Assembly: GCA_951804985.1 (NCBI GenBank)
Contig: OX638136.1
Location: forward strand, 9,675,852 to 9,739,851
Direction of reading: 5' to 3'
Source of the DNA: Dryomyza anilis
Taxonomy: Eukaryota > Arthropoda > Insecta > Diptera > Dryomyzidae
DNA length: 64,000 nt
Shown here: positions 34,233-45,644 of the stretch, one piece after another
How positions within the stretch are numbered: the first letter of the stretch is position 1
Layout of the letters: each line of letters opens with the position of its first letter
The notes under the pieces: model-generated
Told to the model about the DNA's origin: nothing
What the model saw: only the letters and a program-made list of their open reading frames with translations
The model's database searches: none
Program-made: the position numbers and the translations under genes

Positions 34233-36000
34233 CCCTAGTACTACAAGGATGCAAACCACGCCACCGGTACACACAGCGACAACGGACATATATTCAGAAA
34301 ATCTCTTGTCAAAAAATGGGCTGCGTCCACGTGCTAACTCAAATCGCAAGTTATCTAGGGTTTGGTAACCCGCAGCCACCTCGTTTCTCAGTTTGGTGTG
34401 GTCACGGCAACAATATGCGCTCCTTCTTTCAGGCTAGGTGCTATTTCGTCCAGTCGCAGCGCCTCCCGGAGCTCCCTGTGGTCGAATTGCTGCAGTTCGA
34501 ACTCGTGCCTCATCACAGGCGTATCTTCGTACGCCATGCTCAACTCATGATTCCTCAAGGAACAACCATGGCTTAGGACGTAATATCCAAAACCAGTTAG
34601 TCTTATTTCGGCTTCCTCTTCACCGCACTGTAGAACAAATCCCTCATTGTGTCCTCTGTATAACCATCAGTTGGGTGTCACGGTTTCAAAAAATGTTTCC
34701 TGCCACTGCCGCAAATTTACAGCTTTCCCGTAAGCTTTCACCTGGTCTCAGCATACCAACCTCACAATTTTGGCTCCCGCTGGTCAGTTCCACTCCTGGA
34801 TTTCGACACAGTATAGCGCCTATGTTCATCGCTGACTGCCCTGCAAGATTAACACACCGAGACACGTCTTCTCCTGAGAACTTTACGTATATATCCTTCC
34901 TCCTTCTGGCCGCTATGTACTCTGTTGCGCTTTGCACCACCAAGTCGCATCCCTTTTGTTCTGTAAATGGTACGGCATACACTTTTAACAAGTTGAACGG
35001 CGTCGGCTCTGGTAAAGAATTTTTACTACCACTACTAGTGACCCACTGCTTGCAAACGACTTCAATTGGGCTGTGATGTGTACCTTGAGTATATCATTTA
35101 GAAACCACCTGGAATCTGTTGCCACTTTTAGTTCTGATGTCAGCTCACTCAGCATCGCCTTATCGAGTATGTCCGGTTGTAGTATTCCAGATCATCTACA
35201 ATAGCCAACTCCCTGGTCTGCTGACCCTGTAGCTCTATTAGGTTTGTTTTTACAATCGTCTTAATCCGCAGCATTTTAATAGCGAGTTCCAACGAAGCCA
35301 TTTTTTCTTGTGACTGTGTCTTGGTTTTAGCTAGGTTCTTCAGCGTGGCACTCAATCGAATCTTGCTTCCAGGGGTCTGGCCAACTTATCGTAATTACTG
35401 ACCATCACGGTAACTTGCTTCTCCATCATATCATAGGTTTTGCGCTCTCTATTTTACAACTGCAGCAGGTGGTTACCTATTATACGCTCGTCACGGTGGT
35501 CCATTACTCCAAATGTACAGTGTAGAGCTTCCCCTACTATCTCTATAGCCCTCTTTGTCGTCCCTCCTTGGTACTGTTTGCCACTAGCATCATGCTTCTC
35601 CATCAGCCCTTTGATTTGATTATTGATTCTCTGTATATTTGTCAGAACAGCCTTTGTTTCTTTCCATGGCCTACGTATTCCGTTGTGGCTATCAGCTGTT
35701 CCATCCTCTTGCATGAATCTTGGGCCTTTGAGATAAAGTCATCCGTTAGCTGCAATAGTTCTTTTAGATCAGTCGGCACAAACTTTGTTATCACGGTCCA
35801 TTCATCGTTGTAGATCCACGCATCTGCTTTCCTCTCGAATATTAGTAGGTTGTTCCAACGCTGTAGGTCTCCAAATGAGTTCTCCTTTGACCAGCATTAT
35901 GAACAGGAAAGTCAAATTTATCGCCAAAATTTTATAATTATTCAAATTATATACAATTTCTTGTCACAATGTTCAAGACGTAATGAAGTAGTTTTGCTCC
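34233..36000 (-). pseudogene. env: Envelope-like gene of C2 (degenerate)
   Basis: Minus strand. The N-terminal part near 35830 (YNDEWTVITKF in one frame) aligns with A env. A counterpart of the fusion-peptide region is at ~35500 (TKRAIEIVGEALHCTFGVMD), the middle part near 34690-34990 (YAVPFTEQKGCDLVV, NCEVGMLRPGES), and a hydrophobic anchor-like stretch near 34240-34290 (MSVVAVCTGGVVCILVV). Several frameshifts and stops. More of env is preserved here than in C1. The plus-strand ORFs at 34316-35076 are shadows of this gene. Confidence 0.75.
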
Positions 36001-37493
36001 AATTCTTGCTTATATCTAATTTTGTTATATACTTTGTGTAACTATTTATAGTAATTGACTTATATACAAATAATCTTATTATATATTTTCCGACATTTGA
36101 ACCATTACATTTCATTCAGTGCACATAGAGCGTATACAAATATATTGCACCAACCAATATTCTTAAAATTCACCTTTGATTATAATGTAGTATATGTATA
36201 CTATATGTGTTGCATTAAAATTATGAAAATAACCTTACATAATAATAATTACGCTTTCGAGCATATCCCCGACTTCCTAACATCGTCGCACCTGTTGCAC
36301 CGTAACTCAAAATTTAAAAAATATATTAAAATAGAAATTTAAAAAAAAAACATTTTAAAACTGATTATTTATTTCGTCCAGTGAAGAAAAGAAAAAAATC
36401 TCTTTATTTCAGCTATTTTTTGATAAACATCTTCAATTATTTTCAGCTTTCTCAGCAGTTAATAACATGTAAAAGAATATTAAAATAAAATAATAAAAAA
36501 ATCAAAATTTAAAACAAACTCTGCTTTATATTTCAAATAAATTTTTCTGTTTAATTATTTTCAGCTATTTTCGGGGTTTTAGCCATCTTTAAATATTTTC
36601 AGCTATTTTAGATTTTAAACCTCTTTAATTATTTTCAGATTTCTCAGCAGTTAATAACATTAAAATAAAATAAAAAAAAAATGAAAATTTAAAACAAACT
36701 GTTCTTTGTAATTCAAGAAAGAAAATGTCTGTTTAAATATTTTCAGCTATTTTTGGGATTCTAACCATCTTTAAATATTTTCAGATACTTTTGATTTTCT
36801 TGCTTTCCGTAAATCATAACGAAACTTAAGTGATCATTTTAAGTCTCCGTTATAGTTCACCTAATACTATTACTAATACGAGTATGCAATTGATCAAGTT
36901 GCAGACCAGTATTCGTAGACTAGTATTAGTGATTTGCTTCGATTCAATGATTGATAACTTTATATCTATATTATCTATTTTATTTCTTTTAATTGAGTTA
37001 ATTAATTTAATAAAGATAATTAATTTTCTCAAATTTGTTTAAATTTGTAACAACGTTGTTATATTGGAATTACTTTATCTCTTGTTAATTACTACATTCC
37101 ATTGCATATGTTACGATTTCTTTGCCAAAAATAGCATTGCGCTGTTAAAATGATTACCTTGCTCATCGCATAATCATGCTTCGTTGAACGCAATTTCTTG
37201 TTCGCTGTTTGATTAATATAAAAATGCGTGTAGTGCATGCATTGTTGTGATTTTATTTCAAAATTAAAACAATTCGTTGTTATTTTTTACAAATTAATTA
37301 ATTAATAGCTTCAGATTGGCATAAGGTCTTACAAATGTCGAAGCTCTTTCAAAGAGTACATCGAATCCTCACGAAAAATATCTGCCGTTCTCTTTTGTTT
37401 CTATCTTTAATACAATTATATTATTTATATCGCATTTGTTAATTAACTGCTAATAATTTATATCTTTACAATTATTCTTTTTTTTCTTACACC
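36000..37493 (-). other. C2 pol-env spacer, first part
   Basis: AT-rich, corresponds in reverse to about 21165-22100 of C1 (for example AACTTAAGTGATCATTTTAAG near 36824 and CCGTTCTC near 37384). Contains repeated phrases TTTTCAGCTATTTT in 36410-36790. No gene. Confidence 0.6.
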
Positions 37494-38272
37494 GAAAAAA
37501 ATACTGTATTAAAAATAACTAAAAATGTCTTTAAAATATATACATATGTATTTGATTTACGTCCAAAAGCATATGTATTTATTTTTACTAACCTGATGTA
37601 GTTGTTTTTATGTGGAAAATTACTACATAATTTAGCAGATTTTCTATATAAAATTTCAATACATATGTATTAAAAAACCTACATTTTGTCTTTATTTATA
37701 CGTCCAGAAATATGTAGATTAAATTACTACATATGCCAACTAAAGATTGTTACCCACAACCACAAAAAAATGTACACATAAATAAATTAATAAATGAATA
37801 AGTAAATAAATATAAATAAAACAAAAATTTTCCTGATCATATGATGGAAGCACCTCTAAGTATCATCAGTTCTAACGACTCAAAGGAATGGTAAGCACTT
37901 AAGTGTTTCTTTTCGGTTTAAACACATAAGAATAATATGCTATGGTAAAACCATGCGATGGTAAAACCATAAAGATGTCAATTCAACTATTACTGCCTGA
38001 ACAGAATACAGGTGGCGATCGAAAAATAAGAGGGCGAACATTGAAAACAACAAAAATTTGCCGTCTCAATGCACGAATTTAAATGAAAGCAAAACAACAA
38101 AACATCAATATAGTTTGTGAAATATGTAGAGAACGAATTTTCAATACATTGTGTAGTAAACAATAAGAGAAATAATGCAAATGTATTTAAAAACCAACAA
38201 AATGTAGAAGAATTAATTTTTTTCAAAACAAAGACATAAAATGTATATATTTTGCTACAGTAATTTTTCGGA
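37494..38272. mobile_element. MITE-like repeat, copy 1
   Basis: Left end CCGAAAAAAATACTGTA; right end CTACAGTAATTTTTCGG, which is its inverse with small differences. AT-rich interior with internal repeats of TACATATG and GTCC-like phrases, no ORF. A second copy of the right half is at 39240-39522. Target duplication not resolved. Confidence 0.6.
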
Positions 38273-38294
38273 GTAGAGCTTTAACAAAAATGTA

Positions 38295-38606
38295 GCCGCG
38301 GTAGCTTAGTGGTCAGTGTGTTGGACTGCGAGCCGAAAGGTCCCCGGTTCAAGCCTGGACTGGGGCTAACAACATCTTTTCATAGAAACATTTTTCTATA
38401 CCGCGCTACCTCTCGTCAGTAAATGGCAAACCTACGAGAGTAAAACCATTGCCTATGAAAAAGCTCTCACCCGCCGTTCGGATTCGGCAATAAACTGTAG
38501 GTCCCACCACTTTGAGTAAAAATATAACACGCACAGCTTAAAATGGTGAGAGAGCTCGGCCTAAGTTCTTATAGGACTGTAGTGCCAAACTATTATTATT
38601 ATTATT
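38295..38606 (+). mobile_element. tRNA-derived SINE, copy b
   Basis: Full-length copy: A box GTAGCTTAGTGG, B box GGTTCAAGCCT, a body with CTATACCGCG, CTCACCCGCCGTTCGGATTC and ATAACACGCACAGC, ending in an ATT repeat. About 310 bases. Confidence 0.85.
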
Positions 38607-38805
38607 TAACAAATTGGTGGTTTTTTGACAAGTCTTCCATATACATTCGAATATTATTTTAAATTTGAAATTTTTTTTTTATTATTGGAAACGCTAAAAA
38701 TTTGGTTTTAAAAATATAAACAAAACTTAGCTGTTTTTGAAAGTAAATAATGTTTTCATATATAGAGACATTTTAATAGGTCTGTTAATTTTAAGATTTT
38801 ATATA

Positions 38806-39110
38806 GCCGTGGTAGCTCAGTGGTTAGTGCGTTGGACTGCGAGCCGAAAGGTCCGCGGTTCAAGCCTGGACTGGGCCTAACAACATTTTTTCATAGAAAC
38901 ATTTTTCTATACCGCGCTACCTCTCAACAGTAAATGACAAACCTCCGAGAGTAAAAACATTGCCTATGAAAAGCTCTCACCCGCCGTTCGGATTCGGCAA
39001 TAACCTGTAGGTTCCACCACTTTGAGTACAAATATAACACGCACAGCTCAAAATGGTGAGAGAGCTCGGCCTAAGTTCTTATAGAACTGTAGTGCCAAAC
39101 TATCATATCA
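38806..39110 (+). mobile_element. tRNA-derived SINE, copy c
   Basis: Full-length copy with A box GTAGCTCAGTGG and B box GGTTCAAGCCT, in the same orientation as copy b and 200 bases downstream of it. Tail ATCATATCATATAATA. Confidence 0.85.
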
Positions 39111-39239
39111 TATAATAAATTCAATTTTAATCAAATTTTTATAAAAACAATTAACTTTATTGATACATATTTTTGAATACAGGGGAATTTATTGTAAATT
39201 TATAGAATATATTTTATAGAAGAATTAATAATAATATGT

Positions 39240-39522
39240 AAATAATTTATAATTTAATATTAAACTATAATACACAAAATAATTGCATAATACATTTTAT
39301 GTATTATGTAGTACACGTATTTCAAAAACAAAAACTACAGAAAACAAATACATACTACATATTCTGCAATATGTAGAAAACGATTTTCCAATACATTGTG
39401 TAGTAAAATCCAGACATATTAATACAAATGTTTTAAAAAACGATCAAAATGTAGTAGAACTGCATTTTTTTAAACGAAGACATAAATGTACTATAATTTA
39501 CTACAGTAATTTTTTCGGGTTT
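39240..39522. mobile_element. MITE-like repeat, partial copy 2
   Basis: Matches the right part of 37494-38272 (ATATGTAGA...ACGA, CAATACATTGTGTAGTAAA, CTACAGTAATTTTTTCGG). The left part is missing or too diverged. The two SINEs lie between the two copies. Confidence 0.55.
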
Positions 39523-39559
39523 CCTGTCTACATTTATCATCGCGTTGTTAAAATATTTC

Positions 39560-40098
39560 ATTGTTAAACGCATAAACTCAATTTATTGGCGAATTTTCAA
39601 TTTCAACATTACACTTGGAGCATTTGTTCACCCTAAAAATCTTGCATGCATTTTGCAACGGTGGTATGCATTTTCTCGTAGTCATAACTTTAATAATATT
39701 TTTCAAATCCATTAATTCAATCATACTTTTATATATCTTTGTAGCATATTCTAGCTTAAAAGCCTATTTTTCATTCGTAGTAAACGTAAATTGTTTTTAT
39801 TATTTTAATCTTTTAATTCAATCATATTATTCCTATATACCATTTGTAGCACTTTCTAGCTCTAAAATCCTATTTGTTAGCAAAAAAATTAAATAACTAA
39901 TAATTATTCCATTCATAGAAACCCACTTTTCATTATATTTAATTTTTCAAAATTAATAGTAATTTATAATTCACTTCATAATTCAAATTTCATATGCTAG
40001 TGATCTACGCTCAGCAGTACTTAGCAATTTATTCAATATCTCAAATTTATACAAACATATTGTATTGCATTTTTTTCATATCATTTATAATTATTTCT
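39560..40098 (-). other. C2 pol-env spacer, second part
   Basis: Reverse counterpart of C1 about 20460-21075, including the TGCATTTTGCAAC and CTCAGCAGTACTTAGC phrases. It ends at the LINE-1 target duplication 40099-40111. Confidence 0.65.
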
Positions 40099-40139
40099 TA
40101 TTTATATTTTTAAGTATAAAAATAAACGCTAGCATTGGT

Positions 40140-40746
40140 ACCATTCACAATAAATTTAAATTAAACCGAGGTACTCCTCAAGGTAGAGTCATTTTACCAA
40201 CACTTTGACTCTTAATTTTAAATCAGGTCCTGGTGGATTTAGAAAAACTAAGTGTCCACGTAGTAGCCTACGCAGATGATGTTGTGATTTTATCAACGGG
40301 CAAATATGTGGACACTGTTTCAGATATACTACGAAACGCACTAAAAATCTTGACCAACTGGGCAAAACGTTGTGGTTTAAACGTTAACCCAAGCAAGACG
40401 GAATTAGCCCTGTCTACAAACAAAAGGATTATTCCACACTTTACGCTACCAGCAATTGATGGTACAAGTTTAAGCTTATCGAACAGCGCTAAATTTCTAG
40501 GCGTGGTTATCGACAATAAACTTAACTGGAAATTAAATATAAAGGAGAGGATGAAAAAAGCATATGCTGCATTCTACTCTTGCCAAAAAATAATTGGAAC
40601 AACCTGGGGTGTACAACCAAAGCTAATTCATTGGATGTACACAGCTATCATACGACCAATTCTTAACTATGGTAGCATAGTATGGTGGGGAGTACTAAAT
40701 AAGATGTGCAATCAACGATAACTAGCAAAAATCCACAGGATAGCAC
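40140..40746 (+). pseudogene. LINE-1 reverse transcriptase fragment
   Basis: Begins at the RT block RGTPQG, passes an in-frame TGA near 40209, then shows the catalytic AYADDVVIL (near 40267), LNVNPSKTEL, FLGVVID and HWMYTAIIRPILNYGSIVWW. A stop at 40719 lies just before LINE-2 interrupts the sequence. The upstream part of ORF2 (endonuclease and RT fingers) is absent because of 5' truncation. Confidence 0.88.
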
Positions 40747-40823
40747 TTTTTTTTTAACCAACGCTCAGGGGATGCCCCCTATACATGCAATGCACAGTGT
40801 TGATCGTAAGAAGGGATGATAGG

Positions 40824-41360
40824 TTAAAGGGAGGGGGGAAAGATGGAGTAGTGTCGGTGAATGTTTGTTTTGAACTTGCCAATATCGAAAATGTCGGGAA
40901 AAACGGACGCAGGGAGATTGTTCCACAAACGTGTCGTGCGACTGAAAAACGAATTATCTCTATAATGCGTGGTTCTGTTGAGAACCGAGTGGACTACGAA
41001 GGGGTGGGCTTGGTTTAATGCCCGAGTAGTACGAGAAAACACACGACCTGGTGGAATCAGGCCATGTATTTCCCTCGAACACTTACCGTTGTAATACCTA
41101 TAAAACAGGCTTACACACCCAACGGTCCTTCGGTGCTCAAGAGAACCAATAGACGATGAAATATTTTCATCCCCTATTAAATATATCGCACGTTGCTGTA
41201 CTCGTTCCAGGAACTCCAAGGAGGATTTTGAAGCCCCTGCCCAAATATGCGAATTGAATTCCATTTTAGGCCGAATATAGGTAGTGTAGACAGTGCGTAA
41301 GTAAGCAGGAGTGAAGTATGTTTTACACCGTTTTAAAAAACCGAGGCACTTGGACGCTGA
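40824..41360 (-). pseudogene. LINE-2 post-RT C-terminal region
   Basis: ORF of ~146 codons (41264-40824) preceded by a few readable codons (TYIRPKMEFNSHIWAG). Motifs EHRRTVGCVSLFYRYY and SRTTRLWNNLPASVFP mark the C-terminal end of such LINE polymerases. Confidence 0.8.
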
Positions 41361-41760
41361 AAAGGTTACGCAACGGACAAGCCAGCGTTGACGCGCACTT
41401 CTTCAACACATGGGCATATATGCCATCTGGCCCAGAGGCTTTGTTAATGTTGAGGTTTGCTAAAACCTTTTTAACTGCCCGAGTTCGAAAATGAATATCC
41501 GACATTGCAGAAGAAACAAAATCGACGACGGGCAGTGGTTGATTACTATCTGGGAGCGTGGAATTAATTGCAAATAATTCTGCCAAGAGATTAGCTTTAT
41601 CAACCGGGTCAGTGAAGGTCTGGCCATTCATAATAAGAGTTGGAGTAGACGATGTCGTCTGGTTCTTCACCCTTTTTACGAATGACCAGACATTTTTACT
41701 ACCTTTGTGGTAGAGTAGGATCTGTTTTGCGCGCATTTTGTTCGTGAAGAAACTTTTCGC
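41323..41760 (-). pseudogene. LINE-2 reverse transcriptase N-terminal fragment
   Basis: Contains KNVWSFVKRVKN, FTDPVDKANLLAELFA and the RT block NKASGPDGI. Right after CPLRNLFS the sequence jumps to the C-terminal region (~41360), so the catalytic palm with the Y-x-D-D motif is missing. Confidence 0.82.
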
Positions 41761-41881
41761 GTGAGATCACGTCATTACAGCGATTCCTAGCCTGTATGCG
41801 AAGTCTTTCTGTGTCGGCATTCTTGTTAGAACGCCAATTCTGAAAGGCTTCCTCTTTCGACCTGACAGCAATCCTGCAAGT

Positions 41882-42708
41882 CTAATTAAACCAAGAGTGG
41901 TCCTTGGGTTTAATGTTTATCTTTTTAGAAGGTATGAAGGACCGCATACCTAATAAAATAATATTTTGTACCATTAAAACCGCGGCATTTATGTCTCTAT
42001 CAGCGAAACACAATTTCCAATTTTCATTTAACGCAACCCAATTTGCTTTTTCGTAAAGCCATACAGTCCTCTTCGGGGCTTTAATCGTAGAGGCGCTTAA
42101 ACTAGAATACGAAAACTCAGCGGAAACAGTACAGTGGTCGGAGTTACCAAGAAGTGCAAGGACTTTTACATGATATTTTTCATGATGTGAAGTCAGAAAA
42201 AGGTCTAGGACTTTTTGGCTCTGCCCACCGACGTGTGGGAGGTACGTCGGTTTCTTCACCAATTGAGTGAGTTGATTGCACTCTGCAAACAGCTCAACAT
42301 AACAACCCTCCTGTGTTGATAGACCCGAGTGGCTCAACCAAGTGGCGTTGTGCACGTTAAAATCGCCGGTAACAACAATTTCACTGCCTGTGAACTGCTC
42401 CAATATATTTGAGATCGAATCAGATAAGGCATCCAACTTATTACAGGTAGATAACCTATCCTATCTAAATTTAACCCAAATAGTGTTAAATTCACTATCT
42501 GACACACTATGTTGTTGCTGCAACTGGTAAATGGCAGTAGGTGATAACCAGGTATGTGAAAATCCAGTGGGTCTGCACCCTCCCTAACCTGGATCTCACC
42601 TAGTGCCATTATTTGTGGCCTATTGACGGACACATACGCATATACAGAAAAGAAATTCGTTCCTAGCCCACGAATGTTGCAAAAATCTATGCGAAAGTTT
42701 TGCGACAT
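41882..42708 (-). pseudogene. LINE-2 AP-like endonuclease
   Basis: Nicks the target to prime reverse transcription. N-terminal part 42708-42550 (FCNIRGLGTNFFS, MALGEIQVREGADP) and C-terminal part 42436-41882 (VVTGDFNVHNATWL, LDLFLTS, NSDHCTVSAEF) are visible. A deletion of about 43 bases near 42530, absent from the second copy at 45735, shifts the frame. Confidence 0.85.
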
Positions 42709-43236
42709 TTTTTCTATTGGGCGAGTTAAAAAAAAACAAACATTCTAATAGCGGGCGGCAGTTGAGACGAACAGCGAGAGCGTAAGCTAAACAGTGGTGA
42801 GTGTTAGGCCTTCACCACTGTCTTCGTTACGCACTCTTGCAGTCTCAGCTACGCACGCAGTTAGCGTGGAGTAGGATGGAGAAGGGACAGAAAACGAAAA
42901 AACAAATGTGCAATGCAGCAGAGGGCATAGAAAAGCGTTGGCAATTGCAAATAACGACGGCGGCAGAAGTGCTGGGGACTGGCAATGCAGCGAAACTGGT
43001 TTTGTGTTGTTGTTGTTTTTGTTATGTTTAATTATTATGCGCGCTGTAATTGATTTTATTGTTTATTATTTCTATTGTTTTTATTGCATGTTTTATTTTA
43101 TTTAATTCTAATTATTTATTTAATACGCTGGACGACACTTAGATCATAACTTTGCACGACACGACAAAACTCAAAACAGACTCGACGGACAATAATATAC
43201 GAATTTTAATAAGAGGACGACGCGACACGTCCGTCC

Positions 43237-44217
43237 GCCATCAATGCGCTGATGTCAGCATTACGGGAGCTATAAAAACTACAGCGACAGCTTCATTGGA
43301 AATAATCCTAAATATACTTCCAATAGACTTGTTTATCAAAGGGTCAGCGGCAAAGACTGCACTAAGACTATCTAGACTTCCCACTTTCGGACCAACAATT
43401 ACGGACATGCAAATATCCTGCAAAACTTTACCATCACTTATTCCCAAACAGACTATGTAATTCCCTTTATTGACTTTGGAAAAGAAATAAAAACCACCAT
43501 CCCCATGAGGGAACTATGGACAGAAGACAGAGTCATTAGACCAAACGAAACAAATGTATACACTGATGGTTCCAAGATGGAAACAGGCACAGGGTGCGGT
43601 ATATACTGCGAAAAATTAAATATTGAAAAATCCATCCAAATTAGGGCCGAATGTTCGATATTTCAAGCAGAAATATATGCAGTATCAGAGGCAGCTAGGT
43701 TGATAGCGTTTGGGCAATACCAAGAACTGATATTACCATCGACAGCCAAGGAACCATCAAAGATTAGGAATTAGATCGGAGGTAGTCAACCGTTGTCGCA
43801 GAGAACTCAAGGTTCTCGATTAACAACACTGTTTTAAACTGTGCTGGGTACCAGAACATAACAATATTCCAAGATATGAAAAATCCGACGAACTGGAAAA
43901 GTTTGGAGTAGTAAAACAAACGGCAGAAACAGATAACACTGTAAAACCTCCTGTGGCAGATTTCTAAATACGTATAACAAACAGATAAAAAGATGGCACG
44001 ACTCAAACTCATGCCTCGCCACAAAAAAAAAGGAACGACATAAAAAAGGGATACAGCTCAAAAAGACAGAAGTTAGATTACTAGTAGGAATTGCCACAGG
44101 ACATAGAACCTTACTATCAAATCTTATAAAAATGGGTTTTAGAGAGGGGTCGACCTGTGTAGGTGGACATAGAGGCCGAGGAAAACAGCTATCACTTCCT
44201 CTGCCAATGTCCTACAC
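43237..44217 (+). pseudogene. LINE-1 linker, RNase H and CCHC-like end (first copy)
   Basis: Continues LINE-1 after LINE-2: SITGAIKTTATASLEIIL and ALRLSRLPTFG, then RNase H with YTDGSKMETGTGCGIYCE and FQAEIYAVSEAA (43505-43774). After stops, TEVRLLVGIATGHRTL and, in another frame, the YHFLCQCPTL end of a CCHC motif. hAT N3 interrupts right after CCAATG|TCCTACAC. RNase H removes the RNA strand after reverse transcription. Frameshifts make it non-functional. Confidence 0.85.
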
Positions 44218-45644
44218 TAGTGATGCCCAACTCGACTGCCCGCGGCTAACGGCACGGGCAATCGGGTGCTTTGCGGGGGGTATCTACGGGCAGAAGTGAG
44301 CGGGGTTTGCAACGCAGAAATGAGCGGGTGATTTTAGTGTTGCATTTTTAGAAATTCCGGGAAATTTAAATGTCTATTTAAGAGTAAAATTATTTGAGAT
44401 TGGGTTTAACAGACCCATTTATATTGCTTATTATTTTGAATTATTAAAATATACAAAATCTATCATCTTAAATAATTACAATTTATATAATTTTAGCATG
44501 CAAAAACTTTTTTTTTTTATTATTTTGTAAAATGTTTTGGGACATAAAATTTGTGTCTAAAGTGATTAAAATCACAAACTTAACTAAATTCTAAAATAAT
44601 TATTTATTTCACATTTCTGCCCTATTTTACTTAAGAAATGATGCAACAACAAAGAGAGTGAGAGTGCGGTGAGAGTACCGTGAGAGTACGGTGTAACAAA
44701 GTAAAATAAAACCTGACCAAAAAATAATTGGAAAAAAAATGTACATAGAATTATCTAAAAATACTTTATTTTTTGAAAATTTATAATTTTTGATAATACC
44801 ATTGTTATATATTCTTATTCCGTTTATAAAACAAGACAAGTGGATAAAAAATGCTATTGCAAAAATGTCAAGCAAATTATTAATTGACGTTCTTAAATTA
44901 ACAATATTTATTATACTATACATTATTCGTTCTTATATAAAGTATACAATAATCAATAATAATATAAATATTTAAATATTTAAATACTGTGTGCAGTCGA
45001 CTTCAATTCTACGCATGCAACCCTAGTACGAAATATAAATTGTTGACCATTTCTTAAATTGATTTTGTTTTTATACATTTAATGAAACAACTCATGATTT
45101 ACATGTATCTAATAAAAAACAAAATAAACATTATATTTTAAATGGTACAAGAAGTATTTTTAAACTGCATGTTTCAATTGTGAATATAAGCATCTAAATT
45201 CTATTTAATCAAGCAAAACTACAAACATAAGCTGGGGAACTCCCCAGGAAAATAATTAAATTAACATTATATATAAATATTTAGTAATAATTTTATTTCA
45301 GATTTAAAAAAAATTTAGCCTAAAATTCTATTTCACAATTTCTACTGGGTTATTTGCTACAAATAACTGTGAGTTTACACTGAATAAAATTTATTTTTAT
45401 GATAAATAGTTAGGATTATATGAATTATATGTGAATATTGTTGTATGAGAAATATATATAAATATATGATAAATATATAGTCCAAACATTTTTTTTTTTA
45501 AATGAGTGCATTTGCTTAAAATATGGTTTATTAAATTTATAATATTGCCTTTCTAGTCAAAACCAATTATCTCTATTTTACAATCCTCGAAGTACATGTT
45601 GTTTTCTTGAAAACATTAACAAACAACAATTAATATTTCCAACT
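44218..45644. mobile_element. hAT-like element N3, long form, right end missing
   Basis: Left end TAGTGATGCCCAACTCG after TSD TCCTACAC (44210-44217). The first 190 bases match the short form at 55823. Then 44407-45609 (about 1.2 kb, AT-rich, no recognised ORF) is internal sequence absent from the short form. The GAAAACATTAACAAACAACAATTAA phrase that follows in the short form resumes at ~45611. The right terminus is lost at the duplication seam. Confidence 0.7.

Larger units (their letters stand above)
40747..43236 (-). mobile_element. LINE-2: antisense non-LTR retrotransposon inserted in LINE-1
   Basis: Minus strand, 5' end at ~43236 (GGACGGACGTGTCGC), A-rich 3' tail seen as a T run at 40747-40755. 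Encodes an AP-type endonuclease, a partial RT and the post-RT C-terminal region; the RT core is deleted. No RNase H seen. The C-terminal phrase RLWNNLPASVFP and the domain layout suggest the Jockey/CR1 group. LINE-1 reads across the insertion: its coding sequence before and after is colinear. Confidence 0.82.
42435..45644 (+). repeat. Tandem segmental duplication, copy X1
   Basis: LINE-2 5' part + LINE-1 RNase H part + hAT N3. The next copy begins at 45645 with the same LINE-2 position. The seam reads TTTCC then AACTTATTACAGG with TCCA microhomology. In copy X2 element A2 later landed exactly between the LINE-2 and LINE-1 pieces. Confidence 0.8.

Noticed and set aside
34316..35076. Plus-strand protein of ~212 codons
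   Set aside because: Shadow of the minus-strand C2 env, which aligns with A env.
40747..43236. A clear target duplication for LINE-2
   Set aside because: The two sides (GATAGCAC and GCCATCAATGCG) show no convincing direct repeat, so none is claimed.
43241..43447. Conserved minus-strand 68-codon ORF repeated at 55014, 59278 and 63707
   Set aside because: Its repetition is explained by the copied LINE-1 segment; the plus-strand frame has LINE motifs.
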